Source: Luteibacter jiangsuensis (lineage in GTDB: Bacteria > Pseudomonadota > Gammaproteobacteria > Xanthomonadales > Rhodanobacteraceae). From it: DNA of 64,000 nt. The notes under the pieces were generated by a model. That model was not told where the DNA came from. It did no database searches and saw only the letters and a program-made list of their open reading frames with translations. Shown here in pieces: positions 34,859-44,705 of this stretch. The stretch spans positions 1 through 64,000 of the forward strand of contig NZ_JAUSSK010000006.1 in the NCBI RefSeq assembly GCF_030812295.1, given 5' to 3'. Both the position numbers and the translations under genes were made by a program. Within the stretch, counting starts at the first letter, position 1, and each line of letters begins with the position of its first letter.

Positions 34859-37800
34859 ATGAACCGCATTTACCATCTCGTATGGAACGGAACGCTGCGT
34901 GTCGTGCAGGTCGCTTCCGAGCTTTCGTCGTCGCGTGCCGGCCGGACGGAGGGTGGCGGTTCGGCCCCGCCGCGGCTGCGCCCGCTATGGGGCGCGATGC
35001 TGGCTACCGGCCTATGGGTCGTGGGCGTTCCGGCCATGGCCCAGGTCTGCCAGCCGACCGACACGACGACATGCAGCGCCCAAGGAGGTGCGGCCATCAT
35101 CGACAGGGCGAGCGCGGGTGGAGCGGGTAATGGTCAGGGTGGTTTCGCGCGATGGAATACGGGCGGTTCCGGCATCCTCCCTCTCGCCGGTGACCTCGCC
35201 AGCGGCGGAGTGGGTGGGGCGGGCGCCACGGGTAACGATAACGGCTCGGTCTTCGTCGCCGGTGGTGCTGGGGGCGCGGTCGGTACCCTTTCCACCACGC
35301 AGCCCATCGTGGGAGGTCGCGGCGGAGACGGCACCCCCGATATTCACGTTCCTGGCGGTGGCGGTGGCGGCGGCGCGGGTGTCTATACGAACGCCAATTA
35401 CTCGGTGCTGTTGAGTTCCCCCGTCACCGGCGGCGCGGGCGGTACGGGTGGCGCTCCCACTGCCAACAGCGCGGCGGGTGGTGGTGGCGGCGGTGGTGGC
35501 GGCACGGGCGCCGTTATCCTGGGTGACGGTAATGAGCTCCAGGTCGTCGCGGGTTCGTCGCTCGTGGGCGGCGCTGGCGGCGCCGGCGGATCGCAGGCCA
35601 CGGGCATCGCGTTCGGCGGTAGCGGCGGTGGCGGTGGCGACGGTGCGTTGCTCTTCGGTGCAGACGCTGTGGTATCCAACGGCGGCACGATCCGCGGTGG
35701 AGTAGGCGGCGCTGGCGGCAGCGCACAGGCGAGCGGTCTCGACGGTGCTTCCGGTGCCGGCATCCGTGCCCAGAACGTCCGGTTCCAGCTTGACAACATC
35801 GGACTCGTCGCGGGCGGAAACGCCACGGGCAACGGTGCCGCCGGCATCGGCGTGGTGACCCAGCAGGGCGCGCGCATCCAGAACATCGGCACGATCTCGG
35901 GTGGTATCACGTCAGGCGGTGGTTATGCGACGGCGGTCCTCTTCAATGGCACCGACAACCTGCTGACCTTCCAGCCGGGATCGATCGCACACGGCGCACT
36001 CGAGGTGGCCGATGGCGGTAGCGCGCAGGTGGACGCGGCAGGCGGCGTATCGATCGATGCCGTGAAGCTCGACGGCGTCACGCCCGGCAACGCGTCGATC
36101 ACGCTGACGCCGAGCAACGGCGTGCTCGACATCGCGTCGATCGTCGGTACAGGCAACGTCACCAGCAATGGCGGAAACCGGCTGAGCCTGCACGGCGTCG
36201 ATGTCGACGGTTCGCTGACGCTCGGCCATACCGGTGGCACGACCCTCAACGGCATCGTGCAATCCACGGGATCGCAAACCTACGTGTCGCCCATCACGTT
36301 GGCAGGCGACAGCACCTTGAACTCGACCGCCGCGAACATCGGTGTGCAGGGCAGCATCGATGGCCCGCGAGCGCTGACGATTCTCACGCAGGGCGCCGTG
36401 ACCCTGCAGGGTGCCGTCGGCAACACCCAGACGTTGTCGAACCTGACGGTGGCCTCAGGCACCCTTGCCGCCAACAGCATCCGTGCCACGACGCTCAGTC
36501 TGTCCACGGCCGCGGGTGGCATCACGCAATCGGGAGCCTTCGTCATATCGGGCGCGAGCACCTTCACCGCGAACGGCGATGTGACGCTGACCAACGCCGG
36601 GAATTCGTTCGGCGGCGTCACCGCGCAAGCTCGCAGCATCAGCCTGTCCAGCAGTAGCAACCTCTCCGTCGGCACCGTGAACGCTGCCGTCTCGGTCGAT
36701 CTTGCCGGCGAAAGCGGCATGACCTTGACCGGCGACATCACCGCTCCCGTTTCCTTGTCGCTGAACAGCGGCCTGGGTAGTGTCGTCCAGACGGCGGGCT
36801 CGATCGCGGCGACCACGCTTACCGCGAATACCGCGGGCGACATCGACCTGTCGTCCGCCGGCAATGCGATCAGCGTGCTCGGCGACGTGGCAGCCGGTGA
36901 CTTCAGCCTTGCCAGCTCGAGCCCGCTCACGGTGGCGGGGGCCCTCGTCGCCCAGCGCGTGACGTTCGCCGTGCCATCGGGCGTCGTGGTGACCGGCTCG
37001 ATCGACGCCGGCCTGGTGACGGACATCGATGCCGGAGGCTCCCTCACCATAGGCAACGGGGGCGCCAACGGTACGCTCAGTGGCGACGTGGCCAACAATG
37101 GCGTGCTGACCTACAACCGTACGGGTACCGTCAGCTTCACCGGTGCGCTGGGTGGAAGCGGCCAGCTGATCCAGCAGGGCAGCGGAACGCTCTTGTTCGA
37201 CGGCGACGCGACGCCCTTCCTCGGCAGCACCCAGGTACAGGCCGGCAAGCTGGTGGTCGGCAGCGTGGCGGGCAGCAACGCCGTGCTGGTGGGCAACGTG
37301 AGCGTGGCCAATGGCGCCACCCTCGGCGGACATGGACGTATCAATGGCGACGTGACCATGAACACCGGCTCGGTGCTTTCACCGGGCAATTCCATTGGCA
37401 CGCTCACCGTCAACGGCGACCTGACGATGGCCCTGGGCACCCAGATGGATGTCGAACTCGGCGCGGCCGGTAACGGTGACAAGGTGGTGGTGAACGGCGA
37501 CCTCGCCTTGAACGGCGTCACGCTGGACGTGACCGATGCCGGTGGCATGGGCCCTGGCGTCTACAACATCTTCGCGTACTCCGGCGCGTTGACGACGACC
37601 AATGGCGGCTTGTCGTTCGGCACGACGCCTGCGGGTCACGCGCTGCAATTGCAGACGCTGACCGGCGCTAAGCAGATCAATATCCTCGATGTCACCAACA
37701 CCACCTTGCAGTTCTGGAACGCCAACGGGCTGGCCAGTCCCACGCAGATGGGCGGTGGTGATGGCACCTGGTCCACCACGTCGCCGACGTGGACCGACCA

Positions 37801-40408
37801 GGACGGCAGCATCACGGGTGCCATGTCGCCGCAGCCGGGATTCGCCGTGTTCGGCGGTGCCGCGGGCGCGGTCGCCGTCGACGGTGGATCGGGACAGGTG
37901 AGTGCGACGGGCATGCAGTTCCTCAGCGACGGCTATCGCCTGAGCGGAGATCCGATCCTGCTCACGTCGTCCAGTGGCACGCCCGTCATCCGCGTGGGTG
38001 ACGGCAGTGCCACGAGTGCCGGCTACGTCGCCACCATCGACTCCGTACTGGAGGGCACGCAGGGTTTGGCGAAGAACGACGCGGGTACGCTCGTGCTCGG
38101 CGGCATCAACACGTATAGCGGCGATACGATCGTCAACGGCGGCACGCTGTCGGTCGGTGACGACCGCAACCTGGGTGATGCCGCGAACGGCATCGCCTTG
38201 AACGGCGGTGCCCTGCGCGTCACGGGCACGACCTATGCAGCGACCGGTCGCGATCTCGCGTTGACCGGCGGTGGTGCTGTCGACATCGCCGATGCCTCGA
38301 ACACGTTCACGTGGAACGGCGACATCACGGGTGCGGGTGTGCTGGAGAAACAGGGTGCGGGCACGCTCGCACTCGACCATGCCAATGCCTATACGGGTGG
38401 CACGCTCGTCAGTGCGGGAACCCTGCGTCTCGGCGATAGCGGCGCCATCGGTTCCGGTACCTTGTCGCTGGCATCCGGCAGCACGTTGGCATTCGCGGCG
38501 AACGGCCTCGCCGTGGCGAATGCCGTGACCGTGGCGGGCACCGCGTCGATCGACGTCGGCGGAACGGATACGGCCACCCTGGGCGGTGTCATCGCCGACG
38601 GAACCACGGCGGGCGGCTTCACCAAGACCGGCGCGGGCGAACTCCTGCTGACCGGCGACAACACCTATACCGGCATCACGACGATCGACGCCGGTACGTT
38701 GCACGTCGGCGACGGCGGCACGCACGGTTCGGTCGTCGGCGACATCGTCGACCATGGCACCTTGCTGTTGGATCGCTCGGACGATGTGACGTATGCAGGG
38801 GCATTGTCCGGCGAGGGTGCGTTCCGCAAGCTCGGCGCGGGTGCGTTGCACCTTACCGGCGACAGCGGCGCATTCACCGGCAACACCGACGTCACCGGCG
38901 GTACGCTGCGGTTGGACGGCAAGCTCGGCGGTAACCTGTCGATGGCCAGCGGTACCGTCCTTGCCGGTACGGGCACCGGCGGCAGTGTCGTATTGCAGTC
39001 GGGTGCCGAAGTGTCGCCCGGCGGCGAAGGCGTACCTGCGACGCTCTCGTTCACGGGTGACTTCACCATGGCCGCCGGCACGCGCTACACCGTGGACGTC
39101 ACGGATGCGGGGCAGGGCGATCGCATTGATGTCGCCGGTCACGCCAGCCTCGCGGGCGGGTCGGTGGTGAGCCTGGGCACGGGTGGCAACTGGGGCACGT
39201 CGACCACGTATACGATCCTCTCCGCCGCCGATGGCGTGAGCGGTACGTTCGGTGCCGTCTCCACGGACCTCGCCTTCCTGACGCCATCGCTGTCGTATAC
39301 GGCGAACGCCGTGAACCTCACGCTCCGCCGGAATGCCGTGGCTTTCCCGGATGTGGCGATGACGCGCAACCAGCGCGCCACGGCGGGCGCGACGGAAGCG
39401 CTCGGTGCCGGTGCGTCCCTCTACGACGCGATCCTCCGGCTCGACGCCGCCAGCGCACGTGCCGCGTTCGACAGCCTTTCCGGCGAGATCCACGCCAGCA
39501 CGCGCACGGCCATCGCGGACGACCAGCGCTATCAGCGCGAAGCCATCAACAACCATCTGCTCGATGCCGACGCCGCCCGCGAAGGCGAGGGTGTCTCAGC
39601 CTGGGCATCCGCCTGGGGGCATTGGGGCCATCACGACGGCGATGGCAATGCCGCGCGCATGAGCGCGAGCGGCGGCGGCTTGCTGGTGGGTGCGGACACC
39701 GTCGTGGGTTCGGCCACCCGCGTCGGCTTCGCGCTCGGCACGGGGCAGATATCGGCCTCGACGCCCGCGCGCGACGCTTCCGCCGATATACGCACGCGCA
39801 CCGCCGGGTTGTACGCCGGTGGGCGTGAGGATGCGTTCCAGTGGCAGGCGGGCGCCTTGTACGGTCAGCAGAAGATCCGCACGCATCGCACCGCCACCCT
39901 CGACGATCTCTCCGCCCGTATCGGCAGCGATGACGATGCGCACACCGCGCAAGGCTATGTCGAAGGCGCCTACGTCATCGACGGTACGCGCGGCTCGTGG
40001 GCACCGTTCGTCAATGTGGCTTATCAACAGCTGCGCACGCCGACCATCCACGAGCGCGGTTCGATCGGCGCCCTCGATGTCGACGCCGACCGCTCACACC
40101 AGACCTTCGGCACGCTCGGCCTGCGCGGCGAGGCGAAGCTGGGCGACACCGGCACGGCGGTCTTCGCCAGTCTGGGCTGGCGCCATGCCTGGGGCGACGT
40201 CGACTCCACCGCACGCATGCGCTTCGCCGGTAACGGCACGAGCTTCGACATCCAGGGCGTTCCCATCGCCGACGATGCGGGAGTGGTCACGGCGGGCCTG
40301 CGTTTCCGCCCCGCGCCGAGCGTCACTATCGATGCGACGTATAGCGGGCAGTTCGCGAGCGATGCGAAGGACCAGTCGGCGCGGTTGAGCCTCAGCTGGG
40401 CGTTCTGA
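34859..40408 (+). CDS. Large autotransporter adhesin-like protein (type V secretion)
   Basis: A 1849-residue autotransporter. It begins with an extended signal peptide (MNRIYHLVWNGTLRVVQVAS) and a hydrophobic core ending PAMAQ. Residues ~70-330 are very glycine-rich (GGGGGGGGGTG tracts). The long passenger (to ~1540) has beta-helix repeats and several PATR-like units such as GTLVLGGINTYSGDTIVNGG, GTLALDHANAYTGGTLVSAG and GELLLTGDNTYTGITTIDAG. The last ~280 residues are the translocator barrel, ending LSLSWAF. It may mediate adhesion or aggregation; no protease triad is obvious. Confidence 0.92.
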   Translation: MNRIYHLVWNGTLRVVQVASELSSSRAGRTEGGGSAPPRLRPLWGAMLATGLWVVGVPAMAQVCQPTDTTTCSAQGGAAIIDRASAGGAGNGQGGFARWNTGGSGILPLAGDLASGGVGGAGATGNDNGSVFVAGGAGGAVGTLSTTQPIVGGRGGDGTPDIHVPGGGGGGGAGVYTNANYSVLLSSPVTGGAGGTGGAPTANSAAGGGGGGGGGTGAVILGDGNELQVVAGSSLVGGAGGAGGSQATGIAFGGSGGGGGDGALLFGADAVVSNGGTIRGGVGGAGGSAQASGLDGASGAGIRAQNVRFQLDNIGLVAGGNATGNGAAGIGVVTQQGARIQNIGTISGGITSGGGYATAVLFNGTDNLLTFQPGSIAHGALEVADGGSAQVDAAGGVSIDAVKLDGVTPGNASITLTPSNGVLDIASIVGTGNVTSNGGNRLSLHGVDVDGSLTLGHTGGTTLNGIVQSTGSQTYVSPITLAGDSTLNSTAANIGVQGSIDGPRALTILTQGAVTLQGAVGNTQTLSNLTVASGTLAANSIRATTLSLSTAAGGITQSGAFVISGASTFTANGDVTLTNAGNSFGGVTAQARSISLSSSSNLSVGTVNAAVSVDLAGESGMTLTGDITAPVSLSLNSGLGSVVQTAGSIAATTLTANTAGDIDLSSAGNAISVLGDVAAGDFSLASSSPLTVAGALVAQRVTFAVPSGVVVTGSIDAGLVTDIDAGGSLTIGNGGANGTLSGDVANNGVLTYNRTGTVSFTGALGGSGQLIQQGSGTLLFDGDATPFLGSTQVQAGKLVVGSVAGSNAVLVGNVSVANGATLGGHGRINGDVTMNTGSVLSPGNSIGTLTVNGDLTMALGTQMDVELGAAGNGDKVVVNGDLALNGVTLDVTDAGGMGPGVYNIFAYSGALTTTNGGLSFGTTPAGHALQLQTLTGAKQINILDVTNTTLQFWNANGLASPTQMGGGDGTWSTTSPTWTDQDGSITGAMSPQPGFAVFGGAAGAVAVDGGSGQVSATGMQFLSDGYRLSGDPILLTSSSGTPVIRVGDGSATSAGYVATIDSVLEGTQGLAKNDAGTLVLGGINTYSGDTIVNGGTLSVGDDRNLGDAANGIALNGGALRVTGTTYAATGRDLALTGGGAVDIADASNTFTWNGDITGAGVLEKQGAGTLALDHANAYTGGTLVSAGTLRLGDSGAIGSGTLSLASGSTLAFAANGLAVANAVTVAGTASIDVGGTDTATLGGVIADGTTAGGFTKTGAGELLLTGDNTYTGITTIDAGTLHVGDGGTHGSVVGDIVDHGTLLLDRSDDVTYAGALSGEGAFRKLGAGALHLTGDSGAFTGNTDVTGGTLRLDGKLGGNLSMASGTVLAGTGTGGSVVLQSGAEVSPGGEGVPATLSFTGDFTMAAGTRYTVDVTDAGQGDRIDVAGHASLAGGSVVSLGTGGNWGTSTTYTILSAADGVSGTFGAVSTDLAFLTPSLSYTANAVNLTLRRNAVAFPDVAMTRNQRATAGATEALGAGASLYDAILRLDAASARAAFDSLSGEIHASTRTAIADDQRYQREAINNHLLDADAAREGEGVSAWASAWGHWGHHDGDGNAARMSASGGGLLVGADTVVGSATRVGFALGTGQISASTPARDASADIRTRTAGLYAGGREDAFQWQAGALYGQQKIRTHRTATLDDLSARIGSDDDAHTAQGYVEGAYVIDGTRGSWAPFVNVAYQQLRTPTIHERGSIGALDVDADRSHQTFGTLGLRGEAKLGDTGTAVFASLGWRHAWGDVDSTARMRFAGNGTSFDIQGVPIADDAGVVTAGLRFRPAPSVTIDATYSGQFASDAKDQSARLSLSWAF

Positions 40409-40416
40409 GGTGAGGG

Positions 40417-40443
40417 AAGGCGGCGCCTGCGTGGCGCCGCCTT
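40417..40443. terminator. Hairpin terminator between convergent genes
   Basis: A perfect 11-bp stem (40417-40427 with 40433-40443) and a five-base loop lie between the autotransporter stop and the end of the convergent small gene, and could serve both. Confidence 0.6.
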
Positions 40444-40457
40444 CTTGCCGTGAACGA

Positions 40458-40886
40458 TCAAGCCGTCACCGACAACCGCAGCGGTTGTCCATCGAGCGCA
40501 TCGATAAGCGCCCTCGCTCGTCGATACGTCGCAGCCTCCTGGTGTGAACCCCGCTTGGTCGCGGCATCGATCCACGCATCGATATCGTCACGGTTGATAT
40601 GCGCTGGCGTTGCGTTCCATTCGTCTGAGCCGGCTATCCCATCGACAGGTAGGATCACGACTTGCATGATCGCGGACAGCTCATCAAATGTAATGCGGCC
40701 GCTGAAATATAGATCATTCACGGTCGCTTCCACTGTCTTCAGCGTCATGTGCGCGAAGTCGATACGCTCGATCCCATCCGGTGTCGTGGCCTCTGCTTTC
40801 GTAACTGCATTATTTTTCTCCGTCCGGTTCGCGGATGGTTCGAGTGACGGGCTGGGTGGAACGGACGCAGGCATCATCGTGTACAC
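40458..40886 (-). CDS. Hypothetical protein
   Basis: I do not recognise this 142-residue protein. The first ~45 residues are polar and likely disordered; the rest is helical, with TPAHINRDDIDAWIDAATKR in the middle. A GTG at 40886 is the chosen start because AAGGAG sits seven bases upstream; the nearest ATG (40877) would leave it too far away. No signal peptide or membrane segment. It stands alone, convergent with the autotransporter gene. Confidence 0.6.
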   Translation of the reverse strand: MYTMMPASVPPSPSLEPSANRTEKNNAVTKAEATTPDGIERIDFAHMTLKTVEATVNDLYFSGRITFDELSAIMQVVILPVDGIAGSDEWNATPAHINRDDIDAWIDAATKRGSHQEAATYRRARALIDALDGQPLRLSVTA

Positions 40887-41142
40887 GCGTTGTCTCCTTG
40901 ACGCCGCTGATGCGGCCTCCAAGGGAAGCAAAGGCGATGCCTTCGAGGGGTATGTAGAGAACGACGCGGCCTTGGCCTACATGACGGCAAGCCAAGGCGT
41001 CGTGTTGTGATCCTGTGGGGGCGGGCTTACCAAAAATATGGCGACGCTTCCTGCTTGAACAGGACGATCTCTGAATTTGTTTAGCGGCTTGGACTAATAG
41101 AGTGCACGCGCAGCAATCGGCTGTGGTTTTTGGAAGAAACAC

Positions 41143-41547
41143 GTGAAGCGAATGTTCTGTGTTGCGTTGTCCGGTGCGATGGCTCTGCCCTGTGCGGCTA
41201 GTGTGCAGGTCATCCAGGTGAAATCTGCCCTGGGTGGTAACGAATTTATCGCCGGAGGGAATTCTGTTTCGAGACACCATGGAGGAAATCCCGTTCTTGT
41301 GACCACGCGCGAGGCAGGGCGCGGTCAGGCATACGCGACCATGAACGGGGCCCAGCTTCGAGAGGTCTCGTCACGTCTCGTCTGCCGAAACGGTAGTGGC
41401 TGGGCCACTTGTAGAAACGGCCAGTCGGCGCAGGGCGAAGAGCGCGTATGGGATGCCACCGGTAAGGGAAATGGTACGTTCGCCATCCGTGTCACGGAGT
41501 GGGCGTGGCCGAAAAGCACTTCCACGACATCGTTCAGCATTCGCTGA
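41143..41547 (+). CDS. Small secreted hypothetical protein
   Basis: A 134-residue protein with a short signal peptide (MKRMFCVALSGAMALPCAAS). The mature chain is small, with two cysteines (VCRNGSGWATCRNG) that could form a disulfide in the periplasm or outside the cell, and beta-strand character (TFAIRVTEWAWPKS). No family recognised. It stands alone, and its codon use is slightly less GC-biased than that of neighbours. Confidence 0.6.
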   Translation: MKRMFCVALSGAMALPCAASVQVIQVKSALGGNEFIAGGNSVSRHHGGNPVLVTTREAGRGQAYATMNGAQLREVSSRLVCRNGSGWATCRNGQSAQGEERVWDATGKGNGTFAIRVTEWAWPKSTSTTSFSIR

Positions 41548-41665
41548 GCCCGTGCATGTGCTGACTTTGTAGCAGCCATGAAGAGGAGCCCTCAATGGGG
41601 TTCATCCTCACGTCTGCCCGTTTCAGATTCGACCAGACGGCACTGCGCCAACGCCGACGCGAAGA

Positions 41666-42757
41666 TTACGAACCTCCTCTTTCGTGTGGCTTCTCTTTAC
41701 TCGCGTCGATCTTCGTTGTGTGACCGCCCCGCTCGGGCAAAGGTGCTGGAGTCGCTGTTGTCGTTTCGACTGCCTTGGTGCCAGTCCATGCGTCCCACCA
41801 TTTACCGAGTCCCTCCGGAGTGATCTGCGTCACTCCGGCAGCCGTCACGGCGAGACCGGCAAGTGCGACCCAGACGTTCAGCCGGTTCAGTCGACCCGCC
41901 AGCTTCCTGTCCCGAGTTTCCTGTAGTTCTTTTTGTAATTCCTTCCTGTCCTGTGCGGCGATCCGCTCCTGTCGTTCCGAATCCCGCCTGCTTTCGCGGA
42001 CTACCTGGGCAAGGCGCTCCACCTGTGACACTGCTTCCTGAAACTGCTCGGCAATGCTCTGCTTGTCCCTCAGGAGGCCGTAGAAATCACGCAGTTCCCT
42101 TGTGTTAGGTAGGACGGGATGGCCGAAATAATGCGCAGCCATGAAACAGGACACGTTGCTTAACGTGGCCTCCGCACGTGGTCCGGGCGTTTTGGCCGCC
42201 ATGCTGATCGAGTTGGCGATATCGTAGAGTGCGTTCTGGTAGGCGATGGCGAGGGCATGCGCTTGTGCGGCCCTCGCTGCCCGGGAGGCGCCGTTTCCGT
42301 CGGCCATCACGGCGAAGCCCTGGGCATCCGCAAGACAACGAAGCCCATTTACCTCGGTGAACCAGCTTGCACGGATCTTCGTGTTGCCTCGCAAATATCG
42401 CGCCACCTCGAGATCGTCGTCCTTCTCGGAAGCCCAGAGGAAATGGCGTACGTCGTTGGACTCGATGATTTGCGGAAAGCCGGGGTGATCCTTCGCGTAA
42501 GCCTTGGCCTGCTTGTTGGCCTCGTCGTAATCCGCTTCGGGATCCACCCAGACAACGGCGACCGCCTGTTCGTAGGGGGAGTCGACGAAGAAGCGGAGCA
42601 TTTCGTGACCACTCAGATCATCCGCGTTTGTCCAGGCGGAAGTCCTGGACGTGCGAATGGTCTCGGCAAGTGCGTTGACGAGGAACTTGCCCGGGAAGGG
42701 CTTATCCACGCGGCTGGCTGGACAAGACGAGCAATCGATCAGTACGGCCTTGTACAT
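41666..42757 (-). CDS. Hypothetical protein with coiled coil and C-terminal membrane segment
   Basis: I do not recognise this 363-residue protein. Residues 1-~220 look globular. Residues ~232-290 are strongly charged and helical, a probable coiled coil (RRDSERQERIAAQDRKELQK). One hydrophobic segment follows at ~293-312 (LNVWVALAGLAVTAAGVTQI), and a polar tail ends the chain. There is no signal peptide, so the N-terminal domain is probably cytosolic and tail-anchored. It lies alone between unrelated genes. A toxin or defence sensor is possible but unsupported. Confidence 0.62.
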   Translation of the reverse strand: MYKAVLIDCSSCPASRVDKPFPGKFLVNALAETIRTSRTSAWTNADDLSGHEMLRFFVDSPYEQAVAVVWVDPEADYDEANKQAKAYAKDHPGFPQIIESNDVRHFLWASEKDDDLEVARYLRGNTKIRASWFTEVNGLRCLADAQGFAVMADGNGASRAARAAQAHALAIAYQNALYDIANSISMAAKTPGPRAEATLSNVSCFMAAHYFGHPVLPNTRELRDFYGLLRDKQSIAEQFQEAVSQVERLAQVVRESRRDSERQERIAAQDRKELQKELQETRDRKLAGRLNRLNVWVALAGLAVTAAGVTQITPEGLGKWWDAWTGTKAVETTTATPAPLPERGGHTTKIDASKEKPHERGGS

Positions 42758-42844
42758 GGCTTCTCCATGAGAGTTCGAACGGGCACCGTCGACCGTATAA
42801 CGGCGACAGGCGCCGAACCTTTAGCCCGACAGGAGAACGAGCCC

Positions 42845-43579
42845 TCAATGAGGGCTCGCCGTCGGCCGCACGATGAGCTCGTTCACGTCCACCTCGTCCG
42901 GCTGTTCGATCGCATAGCCGATCGCGCGTGCGATGGCGTCGGGCTGGATGGCGATGCGGCGATAGGCTTTCATCGCGTCGCGGGCGGCTTCATCGGAGAT
43001 CGTATCGGCGAGTTCGGACTCGACGACGCCGGGTGACACCACCGTGACGCGGATGCAGTCGGTTTCCTGGCGCAGGCCATCGGAGATGGCGCGGACGGCG
43101 TATTTCGTGGCGCAATACACGGCAGCCGTCGGCGAGACGGCATGGCCGCCGATGGACGAGACGTTGATCACGTGCCCGCGGCGACGCGCTTCCATGCCCG
43201 GCAGCACAGCGGCGATGCCGTGCAGCACGCCACGCACGTTCACGTCGATCATGCGGTTCCACTCGCCCAGCTTCAGGGCGTTGAGCGGCGAGAGCGGCAT
43301 GACGCCGGCGTTGTTGACGATGACGTCGACGGGGCCGAAGGTCGATTCGGCGAAATCGGCGAAGGCTTGCATCTGGTCGAAGCGGGTAACGTCCAGGGCA
43401 CGGTAGGCGATGCGGCCAGGTTCCCTGGCGAGTTCTTCCGCGAGCGCTTGCAGGCGCTCGATCCGGCGCGCGCCCAGCAAGATGCGGTGACCCTGGCGGG
43501 CCAGGTGGCGGGCGGTCGCTTCGCCGATACCGCTGCTGGCGCCGGTGATGAGGATGACCTTGGATGCTTGCGTGTTCAT
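42845..43579 (-). CDS. SDR-family oxidoreductase
   Basis: A 244-residue short-chain dehydrogenase with TGASSGIGEATA (residues ~13-24), NNAGVMPLSP and the catalytic YCATK motif. It is closely similar in layout to the SDR at 45751-46497 (both share NNAG.MP.S and YCATK). It is divergent from an AraC regulator gene 169 bases away, the likely controller. Substrate unknown. Confidence 0.88.
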   Translation of the reverse strand: MNTQASKVILITGASSGIGEATARHLARQGHRILLGARRIERLQALAEELAREPGRIAYRALDVTRFDQMQAFADFAESTFGPVDVIVNNAGVMPLSPLNALKLGEWNRMIDVNVRGVLHGIAAVLPGMEARRRGHVINVSSIGGHAVSPTAAVYCATKYAVRAISDGLRQETDCIRVTVVSPGVVESELADTISDEAARDAMKAYRRIAIQPDAIARAIGYAIEQPDEVDVNELIVRPTASPH

Positions 43580-43748
43580 GGCGGTGGCTCCGTGGTTTGC
43601 GATGGAGCCATGCTAGGCAGGAGGGCACCCGGCGCTAAGACCGGATACTTGCCCGTTCTTGCCTATTCCTATGGATTCCAAAAGATTGACTGGCTTATGG
43701 CGCGAGCGTATATCCCATTCCTATTGCCACCGACCTTGCCGCCTCGTC

Positions 43749-44705
43749 ATGTCCCAGCCCGGTTCCATCGAAGTCCGTCGCGCCCGCATGGTCGACCTGA
43801 TCACCCGGTTGGCGCCCTCGGAGGGCTATACGCTATCCGCCGTGGACGGCGTCGCCTTCATGCGTTCCAGCCGGCCCCTGGTGCGTACGCCGGCCTTGTA
43901 CGAGCCGAGCATCGTCATCGTGGCGCAAGGCCGCAAGCGTGGTTTCCATGGCGGGCAGACCTACGTCTACGATGCGCAGCACTACCTCGCGCTGGCGGTG
44001 CCGCTGCCCTTCGAGATCGAGACGGAGGCCAGCGCGGAGGAACCGATGCTGGGCGTCACCATTCGCATCGATCTTGCTACGACCGCCGAATTGGCGCTGG
44101 CCGTGGACGATCTCCGCCCGCAAGCGGAGGTGCGGCCGGCCACCCTGTTCGCCACGCCCCTGGACGACCGTCTCGGCGATGCCGCGTTGCGGCTGCTCGA
44201 AGTGCTTTCCGATCCCGTGGAAGCGCGTCTGCTGGCACCTGGCATCGTGCGCGAGATCACCTATCGCGTATTGACCGGCGAGCAGGGTGGCGGGTTACGA
44301 GCGGCGCTGACGCAGGGCGGTCACTTCGGGCGGATCGCCAAGGCCTTGCGCCGCATCCACGCGGAGTACGCGCGCCCGCTCGATGTCGCCACCCTCGCCA
44401 GCGAGGCGAACATGAGCGTGCCGACCTTCCACACGCACTTCAAGGCGGTGACCACCACCTCGCCCATCCAGTACATCAAGGCGATGCGGCTGCATCATGC
44501 GCGCCTGCTGATGGTTCGCCGTGGCCTCAGCGCGGCCACGGCGTCGGAGCGTGTCGGTTACGAGAGCGCTTCGCAGTTCAGTCGCGAGTTCAAGCGCCTG
44601 TTCGGGCGAAGCCCGGTGGACGAGACACGGCAACTGAAGGACCTGCTCGACCTCGCGCCTTCTGTTCGCCACGTGTCGCCCGCCCGGCACGCGCTGGTGT
44701 CGTGA
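43749..44705 (+). CDS. AraC-family regulator (AraC_N type)
   Basis: A 318-residue regulator. The N-terminal ~190 residues match the AraC_N domain (YEPSIVIVAQGRKRGFHGGQ, QHYLALAVPLPFEIETEAS), and the C-terminal part carries paired helix-turn-helix motifs (LDVATLASEANMSVPTFHTH, ATASERVGYESASQFSREF). ATG 43749 gives the usual family start; a longer frame to 43659 has none of its conserved text. It is divergent from an SDR gene and overlaps the next AraC gene, and probably controls one or both SDRs nearby. Confidence 0.9.
   Translation: MSQPGSIEVRRARMVDLITRLAPSEGYTLSAVDGVAFMRSSRPLVRTPALYEPSIVIVAQGRKRGFHGGQTYVYDAQHYLALAVPLPFEIETEASAEEPMLGVTIRIDLATTAELALAVDDLRPQAEVRPATLFATPLDDRLGDAALRLLEVLSDPVEARLLAPGIVREITYRVLTGEQGGGLRAALTQGGHFGRIAKALRRIHAEYARPLDVATLASEANMSVPTFHTHFKAVTTTSPIQYIKAMRLHHARLLMVRRGLSAATASERVGYESASQFSREFKRLFGRSPVDETRQLKDLLDLAPSVRHVSPARHALVS

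Noticed and set aside
37379-39556. A 725-codon minus-strand frame inside the autotransporter
   Set aside because: It is antisense to the passenger repeats and has shadow-type composition.
42257-43036. Plus-strand frame opposite the coiled-coil protein and the SDR gene
   Set aside because: It is antisense to a recognisable SDR active-site region.
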